Positions 1-6,660 of a DNA stretch of 6,660 bases are shown here, one piece after another. Numbering within the stretch: position 1 is the stretch's first letter; each line of letters begins with the position of its first letter. The notes beneath the pieces were generated by a model. That model saw only the letters and a list, made by a program, of their open reading frames with translations. It ran no database searches and was not told the origin of the DNA. This stretch comes from Candidatus Poseidoniales archaeon. GTDB lineage: Archaea; Thermoplasmatota; Poseidoniia; Poseidoniales; Thalassarchaeaceae. The stretch is taken from NCBI GenBank assembly GCA_022447885.1, contig JAKUTA010000069.1, positions 1 through 6,660 on the forward strand, written 5' to 3'. Position numbers and translations under genes: made by a program.

Positions 1-3000
1 AACTCACGATGTCCGGCGAGTGACATCTCCGGGTCATCCACGGAGCCATCGACACAACTGGGGAGAGAGAACAGGGGGTCGGGAGGTGCGATCACCGTGA
101 TGTGGCTCATCTCAGTGATGTTCAGGTCACCCGCGCTCAACGTGAAGAAGAAACTGACATCGCCGACATCCGTCAGCGTCCGGTTGAACTCGAGAGTACC
201 GTTGGACAATCCTGCCAGGCTCTCTTCCTCCAAGACCATCGCACAGCCGTCGTTGCAGGAGATGGCGAGCCGGTAGGTGACCGTGTCACCGAGCACGAAC
301 TCCGCCCCGTCATCCGGTTCCAGAACCTCCAGCGAGAGTTCCCTTGGCGGAACGATCACCAATTCACCGTCTGGACCAGGGAGCCAGTCGGGAGCGGGGT
401 TGCCTGCACTGTCCTCAAGCGACACCTCCAGATGGTAACGTCCCGGCTCAGCATCAGTCGTGTCCCAGTCGGCGTAACCGGTGGTATCAGAGGTGCTGTA
501 GATCAGCAGTCGGTCGACGTGTCCCCCCTCATCGGTGGAGACATCCACCGCCGCAGCGATGCTCTCATCAGTCTCAGCGGACCATTCGATGGTGGTGCGC
601 CAGACATAGGGGTTGGTCGGTGACCAATCGAAGGAGACAGCGACCAGACTCGGGGCGAGTCGGTCGACGATGGTGACGGTCGCATCGGTGCTGGGTCGCG
701 CGCCATCTTCGTCCATGTCCGAGAGTTGGACATCGACGAGCTTGACCTCCGCGTCCCACACCCCGAAGTCGTAGCGACCGGTTGACCAGACGCCCGTGTA
801 ACTCACTGAGATGTCATCCCAAGCGAGCGGAATCGAGGTCACCTCACCGCCTTCACGTCGAGTCAACTCCACCGAGGCGTCGAGACCAGCGCGGTCGGTC
901 AACTCCTCTACGGTGAAGGTGATCGGCTCGTCATGGCGCCAGGTGCCGGTCAGCATGCCACCTGAGAACGGCCCGCTGCTGCTGCTCAGGACGAAGTCCG
1001 TGACCACCGGCGGGCCGGGCTGGATGCTGACCTGTAACGAGGGAGAAGGATTGGCGGAATTACCAGAATCATCCTGCATGTCACATGAGAAATCGAGCAG
1101 GGTCTGCGAGCCGGGACTGGCGTACTGCGCTGAATCATACTGCAGTTGGTACGCTTGGCGTTGTGCACTCCACTGCATCTGGTCGGGAGCCGCGGTGCTG
1201 TTCTGACCACTCAGTTCAAGCAGACAGAGGATGGTGAGGTTCTGCTCGCCGATCTGATCTGTCACCAGGAAGATCAGCATGTCACCGTGGCGGGCCTCGG
1301 TGGTCTCGACTCCATCCACCTCCATATTGACGTCACCCAGACGAGGTGCCATGTCGTCGATGGAGGTCACAGCGAGATTGGAGATGTGGATGGCTAGATC
1401 GAGATCCGAACTGATGCCGGTGGCCATCACCGGGAAGTCATGCCGGCAGCCCTGCACCAGGTACCACTCGGTGCATTCAGCCTGCACCATCGCCTCGATG
1501 CCCGTCACGAACTCACCTCCGCCACCGACCCGGTGGGTCAAGTTCCACGGCAGGCTGAGGTGGCTGAACACAGGGCTGGGAGCCTCGGAGGTCCAGTTCA
1601 ATTCCAACCATCCCCATTCAATCCCCGACGCATCACTGCTGCCAGAGGTCGGCCAGGCGGCGGCCAGCGCCGCCGCGTCAAGGGCGATGTCATAGGCGGT
1701 GTCATCGTTGTCGACCGAGGCGAGTTGCGCTCGACCAACGCTCACTGTCACGTTGTTCGTCTGGTTCAGACCCAGCGCGGAGAGATGGATCCACCCGCTC
1801 TGCGGAACGGCGTCGAGAGGTACCGGAACCTCGACCTTGCCGGTGTACGGATTACCCGTTGAGGGAGGAGGGCCAGACGTGCTGCGCCATTCGGCGCTGT
1901 GGAACAACCTCACGCCATTGCCCAAGGGATCCTGCCCGTTCGCATCTCCCACGCGCCAGTCCTCAGTGGCGGGTAGGCTGCTGGTGATGGAGAAGGCGAG
2001 AGGGCGCTCACCTTCGAGTGCCGCCCACCACCAGGCCTCGTAGGAGAGACCGGTGATGGTCGGTGTCGACTGATCCGAACTGGTGTTCAGGTTAAGGCGG
2101 AATTGGAAGTGACGCAGGCGATCGGTGGATTGCGCGGTCAGGTTGAGTTGCTGCCATTCGCTCCAGGTGACGTTGTCCACAGTGGTGCGGAACTCACCGC
2201 CGACCGCCGTGCCACCAAGGATGATGTGGTTGACATGGAGGGTGAGTCCTTCGACGATCTCACCGACACCGAGAGCCTCACTGGTCCAAGTCCCGGAGGG
2301 GACACGCTGCGTACCGGCCCAGCCGGTGAAGGTGGTCGAAACCTGTGACCATCCGGCTGAGCCACTGGATCCAGCCCTGCCGGCAGTGCCACTTCCATAG
2401 GGCTGGCCTCCGGTTCCAGCGGAACCGCCGAACACGGATATCCTGCCGTTACCATGGATTCCATTCGCGGTGGTCGTGATGTTCACGGCACCTCCGCCAC
2501 CGCCGCCGCCGCCATCGCCGCCGTCGTACATCAACAGACTGATCGGCTGCTGACGCATGCCGTTCGAGCCGTCGCCGCCATCTCCACCCTTCGCCATGAC
2601 GGAGCCGGTCTGGCCCCACCAGACATTGTTGGCGATGATCAACACCGAGCCGCCGGAACCACCGCCTGCACCAGCGACGCCCCGCCCACCATTGGCAGGC
2701 GTACGGCCGTTGGCCCCGTCCTCGCCATTGGCGGTGATCGTGCCGTTGATGTAGATGTTATTCGCGATCAGGATGATCAGGCCACCGCCTCGACCACCGA
2801 CTGATTTCACAGTCGTCACTCCAGCAGAGGTGGTCTGGGTGACGTTGCCACCTGCGGAGCCGGGCTCGGTGCCGTTACCGTAGGACATGTTGGTCCTGTT
2901 GCCGTTCCCACCGCCGACTCCTCCGGCCCCTAGGTGAGCACCCCCATTGGCACCCATGCCAGAATTTCCTGCATGGCTACCCAACGCACCATGTCCGTGG

Positions 3001-4502
3001 CCACCCCAGACGGTACCGTCCGAGCGAATCGCGGCATTGGCTTCGATGATGATCGTCTCCGCCGTGATCTGCAACCGTGCCCCAGTCGAGTTGATCAAGC
3101 CCGAGCCGGACACGTGCACGGTGTTGTACGAATGGTTACCCTGCATGTTGAGGGTCCCATTGACGTTCAATGTGCCCGAACTGGGCCAAGGAGCTCCCGC
3201 GGCGCTTCCCCAGCCGGCGAATGTGCTCGTGGTGATCACCCCGGCAGTGCCGTTGGTGCCCGCCGAGCCGGACGGGCCGGTGCCTGAACCTGCTCCGCCG
3301 CTACCGCCGGCTCCAGATGCCAATGATACGGTTCCCTGGTTGCTGTAGCCGTTGGCGAGCGTGATGATGGCTATACGGCCTCCACCGCCGCCGCCGCCGC
3401 CATGGCCTCCAGCGTTGTTCGGACCCCAACCGCCAGTGGCGCTCGCCTGCGCGGCGCTGCCGTCGCCACCGACGCCGCCGAGCGCGCTCACCTGGCCCCA
3501 CTGGGTCACGGACAGCTGGTGAGCCTGTAGCAGGATGCCGCCGCCAGAGCCGCCGCCGGCTCCGTGGTTGCCCGGACCTGAACCATTGCTGCCGAGTCCG
3601 GCGCCATCCCCGCCATCCTCTCCGTCCGCACTCAGGACCCCTGTGATGGTGATGTTGCGGGCGATCAGTGTCAGTTGACCTCCACCGCGACCGCCGATTG
3701 CTCGTGTTCCACCGCCGAGGCTGGAGATGTTGCCTCCGCTGGAGCCGGCTTCGCTGCCGTTGCCGTATGCGCTCCCTCCGGCTCCCTGATTGGCGGTGCC
3801 ATTGGCGTTGCCACCATCGCCTCCGTCTCCACCGTGGCCCGCCCCCCCGGCACCGTAGTTGTAGGACTGAGGTCCGGTGGGAGAGGAGTAGCCGTACGAC
3901 CCGTTGCCGCCCCGTCCGCCACCACCCCAGTTGCTGCTGTCGGCGTAGATCGCGCCACCCGAGGCGATGACGATCTCATTGGCGATGATCGTGAGCGGTC
4001 CGTCCGCGATGATGGTGCCGCACGGGGCGACGATGCCGCACTGCACCCGCAGGACGTCGAAGGCGTGGGTGCCGTTCCAGGTCGTCAGCCCGAGCACGGT
4101 CATGTTCTGTGTGCCGACGCCCGGAATCGAGCCGTTGCCGGAGATGGTGGTGGTTGAGAGTTCGATGCCTGCGGTGCCGAGCGTGGTCTGCTGGAACGTG
4201 CCATTCGAGAACAGCGGATTGCCGGCGTTGAGCGTGTTGTTCTGCCATTGCTGGACCGGCCCGCCCCCGAAATCGAACTCGACCTCGGTGATTCTGGTTC
4301 CATTGGTGTAGATGATTGACGTGGTCTCATTGAGCGAGGGGTGCAGAACCCTGCTTCCGGGCGGGTGCTTTGGGGAACTCGACTGTGATTCTTCCCACTG
4401 ATCGATACCATTCTGGACCGCAGGGAACTGGCTGATGACGCTGCCCAGCATCAGGAAGGCCAGCAGCAGCGCCAGCCGACTGCGCGCATACGTCCCGCTC
4501 AT
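1..4502 (-). CDS. Giant secreted/surface protein: signal peptide, two glycine-rich modules, beta-sandwich and Ig-like domains; C-terminus beyond the window
   Basis: A single frame is open from 4502 to the left edge: 1500 codons, no stop. I do not recognise a named family. Visible order: signal peptide (1-24); Thr/Asn/Gly-rich lead-in (25-169); glycine-rich modules at 170-444 and 477-738, each containing GGRGGG, NGEDG- or DGEDG-type turns, GAGGGSGG and a run of eight glycines; a beta-sandwich-like stretch ending in FQFRLNLNTSSDQSTPTITG (798-817); a Trp-containing beta-rich part with EAWWWA at 822-827; then Ig-like repeats (about 1049-1475). There are 35 N-x-S/T sequons and nine cysteines, no later transmembrane segment and no catalytic motif that I can identify. 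An adhesin, surface-layer-associated or matrix role is inferred from architecture only. The ATG at 4502 is preferred because it gives a compact signal peptide. An in-frame ATG at 4532 would add MADGIGQICL, and an in-frame TGA lies 15 bases before that. No Shine-Dalgarno or clear TATA element precedes either start. Confidence 0.9.
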   Translation of the reverse strand, partial: MSGTYARSRLALLLAFLMLGSVISQFPAVQNGIDQWEESQSSSPKHPPGSRVLHPSLNETTSIIYTNGTRITEVEFDFGGGPVQQWQNNTLNAGNPLFSNGTFQQTTLGTAGIELSTTTISGNGSIPGVGTQNMTVLGLTTWNGTHAFDVLRVQCGIVAPCGTIIADGPLTIIANEIVIASGGAIYADSSNWGGGGRGGNGSYGYSSPTGPQSYNYGAGGAGHGGDGGDGGNANGTANQGAGGSAYGNGSEAGSSGGNISSLGGGTRAIGGRGGGQLTLIARNITITGVLSADGEDGGDGAGLGSNGSGPGNHGAGGGSGGGILLQAHQLSVTQWGQVSALGGVGGDGSAAQASATGGWGPNNAGGHGGGGGGGGRIAIITLANGYSNQGTVSLASGAGGSGGAGSGTGPSGSAGTNGTAGVITTSTFAGWGSAAGAPWPSSGTLNVNGTLNMQGNHSYNTVHVSGSGLINSTGARLQITAETIIIEANAAIRSDGTVWGGHGHGALGSHAGNSGMGANGGAHLGAGGVGGGNGNRTNMSYGNGTEPGSAGGNVTQTTSAGVTTVKSVGGRGGGLIILIANNIYINGTITANGEDGANGRTPANGGRGVAGAGGGSGGSVLIIANNVWWGQTGSVMAKGGDGGDGSNGMRQQPISLLMYDGGDGGGGGGGGAVNITTTANGIHGNGRISVFGGSAGTGGQPYGSGTAGRAGSSGSAGWSQVSTTFTGWAGTQRVPSGTWTSEALGVGEIVEGLTLHVNHIILGGTAVGGEFRTTVDNVTWSEWQQLNLTAQSTDRLRHFQFRLNLNTSSDQSTPTITGLSYEAWWWAALEGERPLAFSITSSLPATEDWRVGDANGQDPLGNGVRLFHSAEWRSTSGPPPSTGNPYTGKVEVPVPLDAVPQSGWIHLSALGLNQTNNVTVSVGRAQLASVDNDDTAYDIALDAAALAAAWPTSGSSDASGIEWGWLELNWTSEAPSPVFSHLSLPWNLTHRVGGGGEFVTGIEAMVQAECTEWYLVQGCRHDFPVMATGISSDLDLAIHISNLAVTSIDDMAPRLGDVNMEVDGVETTEARHGDMLIFLVTDQIGEQNLTILCLLELSGQNSTAAPDQMQWSAQRQAYQLQYDSAQYASPGSQTLLDFSCDMQDDSGNSANPSPSLQVSIQPGPPVVTDFVLSSSSGPFSGGMLTGTWRHDEPITFTVEELTDRAGLDASVELTRREGGEVTSIPLAWDDISVSYTGVWSTGRYDFGVWDAEVKLVDVQLSDMDEDGARPSTDATVTIVDRLAPSLVAVSFDWSPTNPYVWRTTIEWSAETDESIAAAVDVSTDEGGHVDRLLIYSTSDTTGYADWDTTDAEPGRYHLEVSLEDSAGNPAPDWLPGPDGELVIVPPRELSLEVLEPDDGAEFVLGDTVTYRLAISCNDGCAMVLEEESLAGLSNGTLEFNRTLTDVGDVSFFFTLSAGDLNITEMSHITVIAPPDPLFSLPSCVDGSVDDPEMSLAGHRE
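78..1358 (-). other. Array of about four Ig-like domains (residues about 1049-1475)
   Basis: Four successive stretches of about 90-120 residues have Ig-like or cadherin-like strand patterns. They start near DDMAPRLGDVNM (1049), PGPPVVTDFVL (1162), LAPSLVAVSFDW (1282) and RELSLEVLEPDDG (1387). Typical pieces are the 'P.v..v.l' first strand, the W in TGTWRHDEPITFTV, and the final strands GRYHLEVSLEDSAGNP and SHITVIAPP. Cys1093 and Cys1140 in the first domain, and Cys1416 and Cys1420 in the fourth, could form disulfides. Such arrays usually act as stalks or spacers. The number of domains and their borders are estimates. Confidence 0.55.
2028..2279 (-). other. Beta-sandwich-like domain following the glycine-rich modules (residues 742-825)
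   Basis: Alternating hydrophobic strands (IVEGLTLHVNHIIL, EFRTTVDNVTW, WQQLNLTA) end in HFQFRLNLNTSSDQSTPTIT. That ending resembles the closing strand pattern 'qyRv.L.t.....tP.l..v' found in many jelly-roll-like domains of secreted proteins. Carbohydrate binding is possible but no binding residues can be assigned. The boundaries are approximate and the fold call is inferred from pattern alone. Confidence 0.45.
2289..3074 (-). repeat. Glycine-rich module B of the surface protein (residues 477-738)
   Basis: This is the second copy of the module and keeps the same order of landmarks as module A: LQITAETIII to VWGG, GNGTEPGSAGGNVT, GGRGGGLIILIANNIYING, GEDGANG, GAGGGSGGSVLII, GGDGGDGS, GGD followed by eight glycines (664-671) and FTGWAGTQRVPSGT. 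Ungapped blocks match module A at 11 of 25 (477-501 against 170-194), 19 of 33 (567-599 against 268-300) and 20 of 36 (611-646 against 314-349). Spacers differ in length and sequence, so this is an old, diverged duplication. It has no cysteines. Confidence 0.85.
2500..2513 (-). repeat. GGC trinucleotide tract coding for glycine in module B
   Basis: Four CCG units plus CC on the plus strand encode part of the matching eight-glycine run (residues 664-671) of module B. It sits at the same place in the module as the tract in module A, so glycine-run length is conserved while the codon pattern differs. Confidence 0.75.
3171..3995 (-). repeat. Glycine-rich module A of the surface protein (residues 170-444)
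   Basis: This is the first of two related glycine-rich segments. It opens with a hydrophobic beta-type strand (LTIIANEIVI) that runs to NWGGGG, passes through glycine-dense spacers, then GGRGGGQLTLIARNITITG, GEDGGDG, GAGGGSGGGILLQ, GGVGGDGS and GGH followed by eight glycines (368-375), and closes with FAGWGSAAGAPWPSSGT. Strands of alternating hydrophobic residues alternate with glycine turns, which suggests a solenoid-like or polyglycine-helix fold; that fold is inference. It contains no cysteine and seven sequons. Confidence 0.85.
3385..3401 (-). repeat. GGC trinucleotide tract coding for glycine in module A
   Basis: Five CCG units plus CC on the plus strand encode most of the eight-glycine run (residues 368-375) of module A. 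Pure triplet tracts can change length by slippage without breaking the frame. Confidence 0.8.
4431..4502 (-). other. Sec-type signal peptide of the surface protein (residues 1-24)
   Basis: The start MSGTYARSR supplies two arginines, followed by the hydrophobic core LALLLAFLMLG. The region VIS before Gln25 places small or aliphatic residues at -3 and -1, so cleavage after Ser24 is the best guess. There is no cysteine after the core, so this is not a lipoprotein lipobox. It directs the protein across the membrane and supports 4502 as the start. The exact cleavage site is inferred. Confidence 0.85.
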
Positions 4503-4570
4503 CAGACATATCTGCCCAATGCCATCGGCCATAGTAGTTGGCAATCAGAGTTCGGGCGCCCAGGGCGCCA
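4503..4570 (-). other. Short gap between the aconitase stop and the surface-protein start
   Basis: The gap is 68 bases, or 38 if the upstream ATG at 4532 is used. It contains a GC-rich inverted repeat directly after the aconitase stop. Downstream of that I see no ribosome-binding site, no TATA-like element and no T-rich tract. A leaderless start or read-through from aconitase are both possible. Confidence 0.6.
4555..4569 (-). terminator. Possible hairpin just after the aconitase stop codon
   Basis: GGCGCC, a three-base loop CTG, then GGCGCC again gives a six-base-pair all-GC stem beginning two bases after the stop codon. No T-tract follows, so it is not a classical intrinsic terminator. It could slow or protect the 3' end of the aconitase message, or be chance in GC-rich DNA. 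Confidence 0.25.

Positions 4571-6660
<2,090 letters not shown>

Noticed and set aside
102..2804. Several plus-strand ORFs of 80-173 residues across the left part (for example 102-623, 811-1206, 1279-1695, 1440-1862, 2454-2804)
   Set aside because: Their low-complexity translations resemble no family, they overlap one another in different frames, and the opposite strand carries a continuous frame with signal peptide and domains.
2289..3995. A CRISPR array or DNA-level tandem repeat suggested by the repeated GCC/CCG-rich text
   Set aside because: There are no constant-length direct repeats with spacers. The repetition comes from glycine codons and from a protein-level duplication that has diverged in DNA.
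3675..4157. A 160-residue plus-strand ORF rich in Ala and Val, and similar plus-strand ORFs at 2934-3348, 3668-3970 and 3967-4311
   Set aside because: They lie opposite the glycine-rich coding region. GGN glycine codons read backwards give Ala, Pro, Thr and Arg codons without stops, so these are antisense shadows with no recognisable domain.
3671..4411. Minus-strand ORFs at 4100-4411, 3671-3979 and 3976-4248 in other frames
   Set aside because: They lie inside the long frame and their translations are Arg/Pro/Ser-rich frameshift shadows of the real protein.
4327..4509. A minus-strand ORF starting at the ATG at 4509 (MSDERDVCAQ)
   Set aside because: It is in another frame, ends after 60 codons and has no signal peptide. 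The overlapping frame from 4502 gives a proper signal peptide and stays open to the window edge.

Overview
The window carries two genes, both on the minus strand and both cut by a window edge. At the right (4571-6660) are the last 695 residues of a TCA-cycle aconitate hydratase of the AcnA type, with all three iron-sulfur ligand cysteines and the swivel domain intact. At the left, from 4502 down to base 1, one unbroken reading frame of 1500 codons encodes the N-terminal part of a very large secreted or surface protein. It has no stop codon inside the window, so scans that need both a start and a stop would miss it. I checked the frame codon by codon and found no stop or frameshift.

Layout of the surface protein in order of translation: a Sec-type signal peptide (residues 1-24); a Thr/Asn/Gly-rich lead-in (25-169); two tandem copies of a glycine-rich module of about 260-275 residues (170-444 and 477-738), joined by a short beta-type linker; a beta-sandwich-like domain (about 742-825); a less clear Trp-containing beta-rich stretch (826-1048); and a run of about four Ig-like domains (about 1049-1475) that continues towards the missing C-terminus. 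By hand count the visible part has 35 N-x-S/T sequons and nine cysteines, eight of which fall into four neighbouring pairs. Both fit a glycosylated, disulfide-stabilised extracytoplasmic protein. The membrane or wall anchor, if there is one, lies outside the window.

Organism: the DNA is GC-rich (roughly 60%, by eye). Dense sequons, Ig-like arrays in giant secreted proteins, no visible Shine-Dalgarno sequence before the surface gene and a bacterial-type AcnA together suggest a marine planktonic archaeon such as Marine Group II (Poseidoniales). This is inference, about 50% sure; a GC-rich bacterium with large surface proteins is the main alternative. The two genes are only 68 bases apart (38 with an upstream start). 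Nothing suggests a shared function, and the spacing fits either read-through transcription or chance adjacency. No RNA genes, CRISPR arrays, insertion sequences or phage genes are visible.
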